Shown here piece by piece: positions 54,321 to 64,000 of a stretch of DNA of 64,000 bases. The notes under the pieces are model-generated. The model was not told the origin of the DNA and did no database searches. It saw nothing but the letters and a program-made list of their open reading frames with translations. Location: contig JAQWIR010000015.1 in the NCBI GenBank assembly GCA_029248755.1, positions 1-64,000 on the forward strand. Direction: 5' to 3'. The stretch's first letter is position 1. Each line of letters opens with the position of its first letter. Origin of the DNA: Porticoccaceae bacterium. GTDB lineage: Bacteria; Pseudomonadota; Gammaproteobacteria; Pseudomonadales; Porticoccaceae. Position numbers and translations under genes: made by a program.

Positions 54321-54445
54321 CAGTAAAATTTTATGGATTAAATATGCTCTGTTGTAGTGAGATATTATCCATTTCGCTGTATAATGCGTATTACTAGTAG
54401 TCAGTTTTGTAATAACTTCCACGTCAATATTTAACGGAGACTTCA

Positions 54446-54871
54446 ATGAGTCAGCTCAGAGTTTTTGGACTTGTCATCTTTACCCTATTTACTATGGTTG
54501 CCTGTAGCGGCCAAGAGGGCTCTGCCGAGCTTACGGATAATCAGAAAAACCTTGTTGCTGAGCGTATTGCACCTCATGGCAGTTTGGTAATGGCGGGCCA
54601 GGCGGTGGTTTCAGCGGTTGCTGCTGCTGTTCGTTCGGGTGAATCAATTTATTCTAGTAATTGCCAGGGCTGTCATGATTATGGCGTTGCCGGTGCACCT
54701 AAGATGGGTGATATAGCGGCTTGGGCTGATCGCCTAACAAAGGGTATTGAGACGGTTTACGCGAATGCAATTAATGGTATTGGCGCTATGCCGGCTAAGG
54801 GTACTTGCATGGATTGTAGCGATGATGAAATTATTTCTACCATCGACTACATGCTAGAAAACAGTCAGTAG
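54446..54871 (+). CDS. Cytochrome c5-like lipoprotein
   Basis: Lipobox MVACS, CQGCH heme motif, MPAKGTCMDCSDDEI typical of cytochrome c5. Confidence 0.9.
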   Translation: MSQLRVFGLVIFTLFTMVACSGQEGSAELTDNQKNLVAERIAPHGSLVMAGQAVVSAVAAAVRSGESIYSSNCQGCHDYGVAGAPKMGDIAAWADRLTKGIETVYANAINGIGAMPAKGTCMDCSDDEIISTIDYMLENSQ

Positions 54872-54890
54872 TTTTTTGCTTAGATACTAA

Positions 54891-54917
54891 AAACCCGCTT
54901 TGAACAGCGGGTTTTTT
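54891..54917 (+). terminator. Rho-independent terminator
   Basis: AACCCGCT-ttgaac-AGCGGGTT followed by TTTT. Confidence 0.85.
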
Positions 54918-54949
54918 ATTGCCAAAATTTTACTATTGTTATTAAAAAA

Positions 54950-55822
54950 TCAGTGCACCGAGGGTTGGTTAAATATTTCATCTATATCCGATTGATCAAA
55001 TTGATAATGCTGATCGCAAAATTCGCAATTAACTTCTATTAAGCCCTTTTCTTGGCATATCTCATTAACCTCGTCAGCACCCAGTGAAACAAGCATTTTT
55101 GCGGTTCTGGCTTTGGAGCAACTACAAAAAAACTGCAAATTTTCAGGCTCAAATAGACGTACTTGTTGTTCGTGAAACAGTCGATACAACTGTTCCTCAT
55201 GATCTAGCTCAAGTTGCTCTTCGGCTTTAAGACTTTCTAGTAATAAACTTAAGTGTTGCCAGTTGTCGCGTGCCTGTTCATCGTCACTACTGTGGGGCAT
55301 TTCTTGAATTAGGACGCCGGCGGCTGTATGTTGATCTGCGGCTAGTTTGATTTTGGTGCTTAATTGCTCTGATTGGTCAAAATAATACTCTAGGCATTCA
55401 CTAAGGCTGTCTTTGTCCATGGGAACTAAGCCTTGATAGCGTTCTCGACCTTCGGGTTCAATGGTGATTGCCAGAGTGGCGGAACCTAAAAGAGTTTTAA
55501 AATTTTCATTATCACCAATGGATTGATAATCCCCTCTAACTATGCCGCGCATCTGAGTATTATTACTGCATTCAGCCATAATTGAGGTGATAGTACCTCG
55601 TCCTATGGCCTGTATGCTTACAATACCCTTGAACTTTAGGGTTGCACTTAAAAGGCTTGCCGCAGCAAGAAATTCGCCGAGTATAGCGTTGATAACTGGC
55701 GGGTAGTCTTGGCGCTGTTGGATAGCTTTAAAGCTTTCGCTGAGGGTCGTAATCTCGCCACGAATATGAGTATCGTCAAAGAGAAAACGTTGTCGGGTGT
55801 CGAGTGATTTCATGGCGCGCAT
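54950..55822 (-). CDS. hslO: Redox-regulated chaperone Hsp33
   Basis: FCSCSKAR and CEFCDQHY zinc-binding cysteines, RFLFDDTHIRGEI. Confidence 0.96.
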   Translation of the reverse strand: MRAMKSLDTRQRFLFDDTHIRGEITTLSESFKAIQQRQDYPPVINAILGEFLAAASLLSATLKFKGIVSIQAIGRGTITSIMAECSNNTQMRGIVRGDYQSIGDNENFKTLLGSATLAITIEPEGRERYQGLVPMDKDSLSECLEYYFDQSEQLSTKIKLAADQHTAAGVLIQEMPHSSDDEQARDNWQHLSLLLESLKAEEQLELDHEEQLYRLFHEQQVRLFEPENLQFFCSCSKARTAKMLVSLGADEVNEICQEKGLIEVNCEFCDQHYQFDQSDIDEIFNQPSVH

Positions 55823-55878
55823 TCTACAAAATTATGCAACAGAATGCATATTAGATTGCGCCTAAGAGGTATTTATTT

Positions 55879-56253
55879 TTAACCGCGAATAAAGCGATGA
55901 ATTTGGCGGCGTTGTTTTTTATTGGGTTTTTCATGCTGGGGTTGACTGCTATTAAGTGCTTTGCGCTCAGCCGCTGCTTTTTCTCTTACCGCAATGCTTT
56001 GGTCGGTTTCGCGATAAAGTTCTTGAGCTTGTGGAGCCCCGCGCCGTTGATCGGAGAGCATAATAACGTCGACGATTTTTGCATCATAACCCTGGCGAAT
56101 AGTCAGGCTTACCCCTAACTCCAGCATTCGACTGGGTTTGGGTTTTTGACCATCAATCTGAACCTTGCCGTTTTCTATGGCGTTTTTGGCAAGAGCGCGA
56201 GTTTTAAAAAAGCGCGCGGCCCATAACCATTTATCAATTCGTACCTTATCCAT
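55879..56253 (-). CDS. hslR: Heat shock protein 15, S4 domain
   Basis: VRIDKWLWAARFFKTRALAKNAIENGKVQIDG. Confidence 0.95.
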   Translation of the reverse strand: MDKVRIDKWLWAARFFKTRALAKNAIENGKVQIDGQKPKPSRMLELGVSLTIRQGYDAKIVDVIMLSDQRRGAPQAQELYRETDQSIAVREKAAAERKALNSSQPQHEKPNKKQRRQIHRFIRG

Positions 56254-56929
56254 TAGGGGTTTTACCGAACAGGGTTAAGAAATCTTCAATCATAGGGTAT
56301 TTACTATCAACTTGGCGCAGCTGGCTACTTATCGGTTCTTTTATGCTCAATAGTTGTTTGATACCAAATTGATGAGCTGAATCCAGTACCGCTTCAGAAT
56401 CATCGATAAATAATGTGGTCTTGGGGTCAAAGTCGATACTTTTTTCCAGCCTATGCCAAAACTGTTGTTGCTCTTTGGCAGCTTGATAATCATGTGACGA
56501 TATAACCTGATCAAGGAGTGATTCTATATCACAATGGGCAAACTTAAGTTGGATACTGGGGCGATCAGAGTTGGTTATCAAAACACGTTTTTTGCCCAAA
56601 TTGCCGACTTGGATTAGAAAGTCTAATACCTGTTCTCGCTCTCCAATTAGGTGTTTTAATTCTGCTTGAGCATCAATAATATTAAGTTGAAACTGGTCGG
56701 ACCAATAGTCAGTGCTATACCATTCAAGTTGTCCCTGTTTTTGTTCAAGTCGTTTGGCAATATAGCGTGTCGCTCCAGCTTGATCAGCATTGTGAATCTG
56801 GCTATATTTTTTGGGTAGATGCTCTGTCCAAAAATGGAAATCAAAATGTAAGTCGAGCAATGTTCCATCCATGTCGAGTAGCACTGTTTCAATGCTATCC
56901 CAATCTAATTGGATAGTCTGATGGCTCAA
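56246..56929 (-). CDS. yrfG: HAD-family GMP/IMP nucleotidase
   Basis: VLLDMDGTLLDLHFDFHFW, LITNSDRPS, LFIDDSEAVLDSA. Confidence 0.9.
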   Translation of the reverse strand: MSHQTIQLDWDSIETVLLDMDGTLLDLHFDFHFWTEHLPKKYSQIHNADQAGATRYIAKRLEQKQGQLEWYSTDYWSDQFQLNIIDAQAELKHLIGEREQVLDFLIQVGNLGKKRVLITNSDRPSIQLKFAHCDIESLLDQVISSHDYQAAKEQQQFWHRLEKSIDFDPKTTLFIDDSEAVLDSAHQFGIKQLLSIKEPISSQLRQVDSKYPMIEDFLTLFGKTPNG

Positions 56930-59424
56930 AAGAGATCCTCGGGTAGTGGTTCTGAGCCAGTAGAAGGGGTCATGCCTTTGGTGATTGGTTTGGGTACAGT
57001 TTCTGAGGTAAAGAATTCAAAAATACCCGATTGATTGGGGGCTACACGGGCTCCAGTTTTAGGATCAATTTTTACGCTTACAATGCCCGTGGGCTGTGGC
57101 AGATTTGTTTGTGGCTTATCTTTGAGCGCTTCAGCCATAAAGTCGATCCATATAGGTAGTGCTGCTGAGCCGCCATATTCATTGCGCCCCAATTGTGAGT
57201 AGTCATCAAATCCTACCCATGCGGTGGCAACTAAATGGGATGAGTATCCAGAGAACCATGCATCGCGAGGCCCGTTGGTAGTCCCTGTTTTGCCACCGAT
57301 ATCAATGCGTTTAAGCTTTTTAGCTTTTCTGCCAGTACCTTTTTGAATAACATCTTTTAGCATAGAATCAATTAAAAAAGCAGTAGGGGCATCAATTGCT
57401 CGCTTGGCTGAAATAGTCGCAGACTTTGGGTGATTGCGCAGTGTTTGGCTGATCAGCTGAAAGTGATCTTTCTCTGAATCTGGAATTGATTCTTGAGTTA
57501 ACGTATCTAGGAGCTGTTCTAATTCTGAGTCTATTTTTTCGGCAGAAAAGTCATCAGGTTCATCCGCCTTTACCGACTCAAAACAGGGATCGCAGGCAGT
57601 ATCTGGAGTAGCTTCGAAAATAATATTACCATCTCTATCTATAACCTTATCTAAAATATACGGCTCAACTAAATAGCCACCATTGGCAAAAACACTATAG
57701 CCGCGAGCAATGGTCATAGGGGTTAAGGCATGACTTCCCAAAGAAAGAGATAGATCTGCGGGCATATCGCCTGTTTCAAATCCAAATTTTTGTAGCCCTT
57801 GTAATGTACGATCAATACCCATGCGTCTGAGTAGTCTAATAGATACTAGGTTACGGGATCTGTATAGCGCTTCGCGAATTCTAGTGGGGCCATAGAATTT
57901 ACCGCCATCATTTTCAGGCCGCCATAAATCCTCTAATTTACTGTCATCAAATACTACTGGGGCGTCATTCACTGTAGAGGCGGGGGTAAAGCCATTTTGT
58001 AGGGCTACAGTGTAAATAAAGGGTTTGAAGTTTGAGCCCGGCTGTCGCGCTGCTTGGGTAACTCGATTGAAGCGACTTTGACGATAATCAAAGCCACCAA
58101 CTAAGGCTTTAATGCCACCTTCTTTTGGTGATAGTGCAACCATAGCGGCTTGGGCTGTTGGAAGTTGAGCAAGTTGGACGAAGCCAGCTTGTTTTTGTAT
58201 TTGAATTAGATCGCCTACTTGGAAAATATCATGGGCAGACTCAATGGGTGATGAGCGTGTGCTGGCCGTTTTGAATAGTCGTAAACCATCTAAACCGTTG
58301 GCCCAGTTAAGAGGAAATTTTTGCCCATCGCTGTCTTGTATTTGCAGATGATCATCGGCAACAAAGCTAACAATGGCTGGTTCAAGGTCACCAAAGCTAC
58401 GTGCGTCTTTTAGTGCCTGTTGCCAGTTTTCCTCGGGTATTGCCGATTGCTGCACACCGCGATAACCATGACGTTTATCATAGGCAATTAATCCAGACTG
58501 AACAGAATTTGTCGCTTTTTCTTGTAATCTAGAATCGATAGTAGTGATCGCGGTATAGCCTTCTGTATAGGCTTTTAAGCCATATTTTTTAATCACTTGT
58601 TGGCGAACCATTTCTGCGGCATAAGCGGCATCGATTTTGGCAATTGAACCGTGATAGGTAGCGTTATCTAGTTCGTTAATGGCTGCGTTATAGTCGTTTT
58701 TGCTGATTTTTTTCAGGCCAAGCATACGCCCTAGTATCCAATCTCTTCTTTGCAGTGCTCTTTCAGGATTGGCTATGGGGTTATATTTTGATGGAGCTTT
58801 GGGGAGGCCGGCGATCATAGCCATCTCGGCCAGTGTTAATTGATCTAGATTCTTGCCATAGTAAACCTGTGCCGCAGCACCAACGCCATAGGCTCTGTTG
58901 CCCATATAAATTTTATTGGTATAAAGAGATAAAATTTCTTCTTTACTCAACTCTTCTTCAATTTTAAACGCGAGTAAAATTTCATTAAATTTACGGGTGA
59001 ATTCTTGGCGCTTACTTAAGAAAAAGTTTCTAGCAACCTGCATGGTAATGGTGCTGCCACCACTGCGAATTGACCCTGTAGTAATTAATTCTACCGCGGC
59101 TCTGGCTAGCCCAGAGACAACAATCCCGCCATGCTTAAAAAAGCTATCATCTTCAGCAGCTAAAAAGGCATCTACCATAGCTGGGGGTATTTGATTAAAG
59201 TTTACCGGAGAGCGTTTTTTTTCACCGAATTCGGCAATAATTTGTAAATCTTCTGAGTAAACTTTCAGGGGGATTTGTAATTCGACTCGCTTTAATTCTT
59301 CCACTGAAGGGAGCTTAGGGCTGAGATATAAAAATAGACAAGAGGCTAGTATAAGAAAGCCGCCCACACTAAAAATAGTGAGGGTAATTAGGCCTTTTAT
59401 TAATTTTTTATATCTTTTAAGCAA
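56926..59424 (-). CDS. mrcA: Penicillin-binding protein 1A
   Basis: Transglycosylase AAEDDSFFKHGG, transpeptidase region ARQPGSNFKPF, GKTGTTNGPRDAWF. Confidence 0.97.
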   Translation of the reverse strand: MLKRYKKLIKGLITLTIFSVGGFLILASCLFLYLSPKLPSVEELKRVELQIPLKVYSEDLQIIAEFGEKKRSPVNFNQIPPAMVDAFLAAEDDSFFKHGGIVVSGLARAAVELITTGSIRSGGSTITMQVARNFFLSKRQEFTRKFNEILLAFKIEEELSKEEILSLYTNKIYMGNRAYGVGAAAQVYYGKNLDQLTLAEMAMIAGLPKAPSKYNPIANPERALQRRDWILGRMLGLKKISKNDYNAAINELDNATYHGSIAKIDAAYAAEMVRQQVIKKYGLKAYTEGYTAITTIDSRLQEKATNSVQSGLIAYDKRHGYRGVQQSAIPEENWQQALKDARSFGDLEPAIVSFVADDHLQIQDSDGQKFPLNWANGLDGLRLFKTASTRSSPIESAHDIFQVGDLIQIQKQAGFVQLAQLPTAQAAMVALSPKEGGIKALVGGFDYRQSRFNRVTQAARQPGSNFKPFIYTVALQNGFTPASTVNDAPVVFDDSKLEDLWRPENDGGKFYGPTRIREALYRSRNLVSIRLLRRMGIDRTLQGLQKFGFETGDMPADLSLSLGSHALTPMTIARGYSVFANGGYLVEPYILDKVIDRDGNIIFEATPDTACDPCFESVKADEPDDFSAEKIDSELEQLLDTLTQESIPDSEKDHFQLISQTLRNHPKSATISAKRAIDAPTAFLIDSMLKDVIQKGTGRKAKKLKRIDIGGKTGTTNGPRDAWFSGYSSHLVATAWVGFDDYSQLGRNEYGGSAALPIWIDFMAEALKDKPQTNLPQPTGIVSVKIDPKTGARVAPNQSGIFEFFTSETVPKPITKGMTPSTGSEPLPEDLF

Positions 59425-59494
59425 GGTCTACAGACGCCAAGGTTTCTTCCAGTGTATTATAGAGCCTTGTGAAGCTGTTTTGTATTATTTGTTT

Positions 59495-59554
59495 GTGCAT
59501 TTTAGTGTGCATTTTAGTGTGCGTTTTGTTGTACATTTTAGTGTGCATATTAGA
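59495..59554. repeat. 12-bp tandem repeat, 5 imperfect copies of GTGCATTTTAGT
   Basis: GTGCATTTTAGT/GTGCATTTTAGT/GTGCGTTTTGTT/GTACATTTTAGT/GTGCATATTAGA. Confidence 0.95.
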
Positions 59555-59697
59555 TTGCTCGGTTAACTTTACATCCCTTGCTTTATTATCTGGGTTTTAG
59601 TGTGACCATAATCTTAAGATAGATCACTGTTGCGGTGGTGGCAAATATTAATTTCTACAAACAACAGCTGTAATTAACCAACCGGTTTAAATTTTAA

Positions 59698-60216
59698 ATG
59701 AGTGAACAACATATTTATTTAGTGGGCCCCATGGGCGTGGGGAAAACCACTGTAGGCAAGCAATTAGCAAGCCTGCTGCATCGACCTTTTGTCGATATTG
59801 ATGCCGAAATAGAGTCTCGCTGTGGTGCCGATATCCAATGGATATTCGACATGGAAGGTGAGAAGGGATTTCGTGAAAGAGAAACAAAAGTCCTTGAGGA
59901 TATTATTTTTAACAGTCCCAGTTCGGTGATTGCAACCGGTGGCGGTGTTGTTTTGTCTGCCAAAAACCGACAGGTTCTGCAAGCTAATGGCCAAGTGATC
60001 TACCTTTCAGCATCTAAAGAACAGCTCTATGAGAGAATGCGCAGAGATAAATCTCGGCCTCTTTTGCAAGTTGAAGATCGCGAAAAAGTAATTAATCAGC
60101 TTCTTGAAGTGCGCGACCCGCTCTACAGAGATGTAGCTGATGTGGTTTTTTCGGCAGAGGGAGGATCTGCGGCAAGAGTTGCCAAGGTATTGTTAGATGA
60201 ATTATCCAAGCATTGA
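59698..60216 (+). CDS. aroK: Shikimate kinase
   Basis: LVGPMGVGKTTVGKQLA, DIDAEIE, GGGVVLS. Confidence 0.97.
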   Translation: MSEQHIYLVGPMGVGKTTVGKQLASLLHRPFVDIDAEIESRCGADIQWIFDMEGEKGFRERETKVLEDIIFNSPSSVIATGGGVVLSAKNRQVLQANGQVIYLSASKEQLYERMRRDKSRPLLQVEDREKVINQLLEVRDPLYRDVADVVFSAEGGSAARVAKVLLDELSKH

Positions 60217-60273
60217 TAATTTATTCGACCCAAGCATAATATAAGCCTATTACTGGCATGAGAATTTTTTAAT

Positions 60274-61380
60274 ATGACTGAACAAAATAAAATCCCTTCA
60301 ACGGCGCAAATTAATGTTGAACTTGAAGACCGTAGCTACCCTATATTTATAGGTTCGGGGCAGTTGGCGTCCGTTGGGATATCTCGTTTTGTTCAGGGCA
60401 ATAAGGTTCTCATTGTTACCAATACAACCGTGGCCGAGCTCTATTTGTCTGCACTTGAGGCTCAGCTTAGCGATAAGCAAGTAGATTCAATTGTTTTAAG
60501 TGATGGTGAGCAGTTTAAAAATTTAGATACACTCAACAGTATTCTGACCCAGCTGCTTGAGAAAAAGCATGACCGAAAAACCACTCTAATTGCTCTGGGT
60601 GGCGGAGTGGTTGGTGATATAACCGGATTTGCTGCTGCTTGCTATCAGCGTGGCGTGCCATTTATTCAGGTGCCAACAACACTTTTATCTCAGGTTGATT
60701 CTTCTGTAGGTGGTAAAACAGCCGTTAATCATCCTCTTGGAAAAAACATGATTGGTGCTTTTTATCAGCCCCAAGCGGTCGTTATTGATACTGATAGCTT
60801 ATCTACCTTGCCCGAACGAGAGTTTAGTGCGGGCATGGCGGAAGTAATAAAGTATGGCTTGATTTCCGATCCAGAATTTTTTGATTGGCTAGAAGATAAT
60901 ACCCCTGCCTTAAAACAGGGCGATCAAGCAGCTCTGACCTATGCTATTGAAAGATCCTGTCTAAATAAGGCAAAAGTAGTCAGCGCCGATGAGACCGAGC
61001 AGGGCGTTAGAGCCATTCTTAACTTGGGTCATACCTTTGGTCATGCGATTGAAACCTTTCAAAACTATTCTGGTTGGTTGCATGGCGAGGCCGTTGCTGC
61101 GGGAATGGTGATGGCATCCAAGCTTTCAATGATGATGGGTGGATTGTCGCAATCAGAGTTTGATCGGGTGCAGAATTTAATCAAAAGCTGGTCATTGCCG
61201 GTATCTCCACCACAAAATATGACGGCTGAAGACTTCAATCAGCTTATGTACAGGGATAAAAAAGTGCTAGATGGCGAATTGCGTCTGGTTTTATTGCGTG
61301 CACTTGGCGATGCAGAAGTAACTGGTGATTATTCAGTAGAAAGCTTGCAAACAGTGATTTCTAGTAGTTTTTCAGAGTAA
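60274..61380 (+). CDS. aroB: 3-dehydroquinate synthase
   Basis: [57 protein letters not shown]. Confidence 0.98.
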   Translation: MTEQNKIPSTAQINVELEDRSYPIFIGSGQLASVGISRFVQGNKVLIVTNTTVAELYLSALEAQLSDKQVDSIVLSDGEQFKNLDTLNSILTQLLEKKHDRKTTLIALGGGVVGDITGFAAACYQRGVPFIQVPTTLLSQVDSSVGGKTAVNHPLGKNMIGAFYQPQAVVIDTDSLSTLPEREFSAGMAEVIKYGLISDPEFFDWLEDNTPALKQGDQAALTYAIERSCLNKAKVVSADETEQGVRAILNLGHTFGHAIETFQNYSGWLHGEAVAAGMVMASKLSMMMGGLSQSEFDRVQNLIKSWSLPVSPPQNMTAEDFNQLMYRDKKVLDGELRLVLLRALGDAEVTGDYSVESLQTVISSSFSE

Positions 61381-61548
61381 TCAATAAGTTTTTTTTAAGA
61401 TTTTTCACCTTTAGATAAACTACCCGTTTTCTAGTTTGCGTATAAGAGTTTGTCGAAAGCGTTTCTCGAGTGTAAAATGTGCGCCTTTTCGCCCAAATGA
61501 GCTGAAACTGGGCTCAAAATCCACCTGTTAAATTTCAGAGTTTTAAAT

Positions 61549-64000
61549 ATGACTCAAAGCTTATGTCAGCTTGATGATTTCAAAGATAACTGCGGTTTTG
61601 GATTGATTGCCCATACCAAGGGTAAGGCCAACCACAAGTTACTTCAAAACGCTATTAAAGCGCTTACCTGTATGACTCACCGTGGTGGTGTGGCAGCAGA
61701 TGGTAAGACGGGTGACGGTTGTGGCTTATTGCTGCAAAAACCAGACTCTTTTCTACGCACAGTGGTCAAAGAATCCCTCAATATAGAGTTGCCTGAACTT
61801 TATGCAGTGGGTGCAATTATGCTTAATAGCGATAGCACTCTTCGGGATCAATCAAAAAAGATTATTGAACAGGAGCTTACGGCACAGGGTCTTGAAGTTA
61901 TTGGTTGGCGTGAAGTGCCAACGGATGATAGCTGTCTTGGGCCGATTGCTATTGAGTCGCTGCCAACGTTTGAGCAGGTTTTCATAGCACCGGGCAAGAT
62001 CTTAGAGCAAAAGATATTTAGCGCCAGACTCTACATGGGTCGTCGCAAAGCTGAAAACCGTCTTGAAGGCGATGATGCTTTTCATATTGCCAGTCTTGGT
62101 ATTAATGTTCTTAGCTATAAGGGCTTGATGATGCCGGTTGATTTGCCGCAGTTTTATACTGATTTGGCAGATCCACGCTTAGAAACTGCAATTTGTGTTT
62201 TTCATCAACGATTCTCAACCAATACTATGCCTAAATGGCCACTGGCTCAGCCATTTAGAATGCTTGCACATAATGGCGAGATCAATACGATTGTCGGTAA
62301 CAGAAACTGGTCTGTAGCGCGGACACCAAAATACAAGACTGATTTGCTGCCAGACCTTACTGAAGCAGCACCTTTAGTGAACCGTACGGGCTCTGACTCA
62401 TCTAGCTTAGACAATATGTTAGAAATGTTGGTCACTGGCGGTATGGACCTACATTTGGCTGTGCGCGCACTGGTTCCACCAGCGTGGCAGAATGTTGAAG
62501 ATATAGATCCAGATCTGCGAGCTTTATATGATTACCTCTCGATGCACCAAGAGCCTTGGGATGGACCTGCGGGCTTGGTTATAACCGATGGTAGGTTTGC
62601 AGTTTGTACCCTAGATCGAAATGGTCTGCGACCCTCACGTTGGGTGATGACCGACGATGACGTTATTACGGTAGCTTCTGAGGTTGGTGTGTATGATTAT
62701 GCGCCTGAATCAGTGGTCGCAAAGGGACGTTTAGGGCCGGGAGATATTCTGTCGATTGATACCGAAAAGGGGCAAATCATGTTCCGCGAAGAGGTTGAAA
62801 CAGAATTAGCGGCACGAAACCCTTATAAGCAGTGGCTAAGAGACGGGCATTTCTCTATAGCATCAACCTTTGATATGGATAGTATTGAGCTTGAAGGTAC
62901 ATTGTCCCGCGAGCAAATCCGTACCTATATGAAGATGTTCCAAGTTTCTTTTGAAGAGAGAGATCAGGTACTACGTCCTTTAGCTGAAGGTGGGCAAGAG
63001 GCTACTGCCTCTATGGGTGATGATACGCCAATGGCAGTACTTTCAGCCAAGCATCGCAATGTTTTCGATTACTTTAGACAGCAATTTGCTCAGGTAACTA
63101 ACCCGCCAATTGATCCCCTAAGAGAATCCATTGTGATGTCTCTAGGCGTTGAATTGGGTCGTGAGGGGAGTATTTTTCAGGAAAAGGCCGATCTAGCCTG
63201 TCGGATTGGACTATCCAGCCCAGTACTATCCCCTAAAAAGTACTATGCATTAAAGGCTAATGAGTTTGAAGAATTTCCAGTACAGAAATTTGATCTTAAC
63301 TTTGATCCTGCTGTCGAGGATCTGGCCAGTGGTATTAAAAGAATCTGCTCTGATGTTGAAAAAGCGGTTAAATCTGGCGTTTCAGTCTGTATTCTGTCTG
63401 ATCATGATATTGTTCAGCCTAAACTCCCAATTCATATCCTTCTTGCTGTAGGTGCAGTTCATAACCATTTAACCGTCAAAGGCCTTCGTTGTGATGCCAA
63501 TATCGTGGCCAGTACTGGCTATGCTCGCGATTCACACCAAATTGCTACATTGATTGGTTGTGGTGCCTCATTGGTTTATCCATACCTTAGTTATCATGTA
63601 TTGTGCGATCTTATTAGCAGTGGCGAGACATTAGTTGATGTGGATACGGCATTTAGACATTACCGTAAAGGGATCAACAAAGGACTGCTTAAAATTCTTT
63701 CAAAGATGGGTATTTCGACCATTGCCTCATATCGCGGAGCATTATTATTTGAAGCGGTTGGGTTGAGTGAAGAAATTATTGATCTTTGTTTCCCGGGTCT
63801 AACCAGCCGTATTCAAGGTGCCAGTTTTGTCGATTTCCAGCAAGACCAGCTTGAATTGAGTCAGAAGGCTTGGAAAATTCGTAAACCCATTAATCAGGGT
63901 GGCCTTCTCAAGTATGTTCATGGCGAGGAATATCACGCCTATAACCCCGATGTGGTTCAGACCATGCATAAAGCGGTTCAGCATGATGACTACAATGCAT
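61549..64000 (+). CDS. gltB: Glutamate synthase large subunit, 5' part, truncated by window end
   Basis: ATG at 61549 reads MTQSLCQLDDFKDNCGFGLIAHTKGKANHK with Cys for the amidotransferase after processing; frame continues to window end (not in the ORF track because it has no stop). Confidence 0.95.
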   Translation, partial: MTQSLCQLDDFKDNCGFGLIAHTKGKANHKLLQNAIKALTCMTHRGGVAADGKTGDGCGLLLQKPDSFLRTVVKESLNIELPELYAVGAIMLNSDSTLRDQSKKIIEQELTAQGLEVIGWREVPTDDSCLGPIAIESLPTFEQVFIAPGKILEQKIFSARLYMGRRKAENRLEGDDAFHIASLGINVLSYKGLMMPVDLPQFYTDLADPRLETAICVFHQRFSTNTMPKWPLAQPFRMLAHNGEINTIVGNRNWSVARTPKYKTDLLPDLTEAAPLVNRTGSDSSSLDNMLEMLVTGGMDLHLAVRALVPPAWQNVEDIDPDLRALYDYLSMHQEPWDGPAGLVITDGRFAVCTLDRNGLRPSRWVMTDDDVITVASEVGVYDYAPESVVAKGRLGPGDILSIDTEKGQIMFREEVETELAARNPYKQWLRDGHFSIASTFDMDSIELEGTLSREQIRTYMKMFQVSFEERDQVLRPLAEGGQEATASMGDDTPMAVLSAKHRNVFDYFRQQFAQVTNPPIDPLRESIVMSLGVELGREGSIFQEKADLACRIGLSSPVLSPKKYYALKANEFEEFPVQKFDLNFDPAVEDLASGIKRICSDVEKAVKSGVSVCILSDHDIVQPKLPIHILLAVGAVHNHLTVKGLRCDANIVASTGYARDSHQIATLIGCGASLVYPYLSYHVLCDLISSGETLVDVDTAFRHYRKGINKGLLKILSKMGISTIASYRGALLFEAVGLSEEIIDLCFPGLTSRIQGASFVDFQQDQLELSQKAWKIRKPINQGGLLKYVHGEEYHAYNPDVVQTMHKAVQHDDYNA

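Noticed and set aside
59378-59566. ORF of 62 aa spanning the 12-bp repeat
   Set aside because: Low-complexity translation of a tandem repeat (HFSVHFSVRFVVHFSVH) and overlaps the mrcA 5' end; no independent coding support

Overview
The window is gammaproteobacterial-type chromosomal DNA, mostly densely packed housekeeping genes. It is moderately AT-rich and gene order resembles marine Cellvibrionales/SAR92-like lineages (lineage is inference). Main blocks: a Doc/Fic toxin at the left edge; a sulfatase; mlaC-like gene and uvrB; a GH3 beta-glucosidase; a minor type IV pilin operon; nadE, bamD, rluD-pgeF; rplU-rpmA-obgE-proB; a bioB-bioF-bioH::bioC-bioD cluster; recJ; a histidine-kinase-like protein; selO; prfB-lysS; ctaA; ung; ygfZ/sdhE/ygfX-like; nadB; rpoE-rseA-rseC-lepA-lepB-rnc-era-recO-acpS; cysM-mazG; adk-tsaB-uppP; apeB-trpS; hslO-hslR-yrfG-mrcA; aroK-aroB; and the start of gltB. 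Two tRNAs were read directly (Asn-GTT, Val-GAC). I found no CRISPR array, rRNA, intact mobile element or obvious defence island. The best second-look items are: a histidine-kinase-like protein whose phospho-acceptor His is Gln and whose ATP-binding motifs look eroded; a BioH::BioC fusion behind a BirA-like operator; a perfect 7-1-7 Fur box before an unknown gene; a CRP/Vfr-like site before the pilin operon; an unexplained hairpin-rich intergenic region before bioB; two short tandem-repeat arrays; and several conserved operons lacking expected internal genes at their locus.
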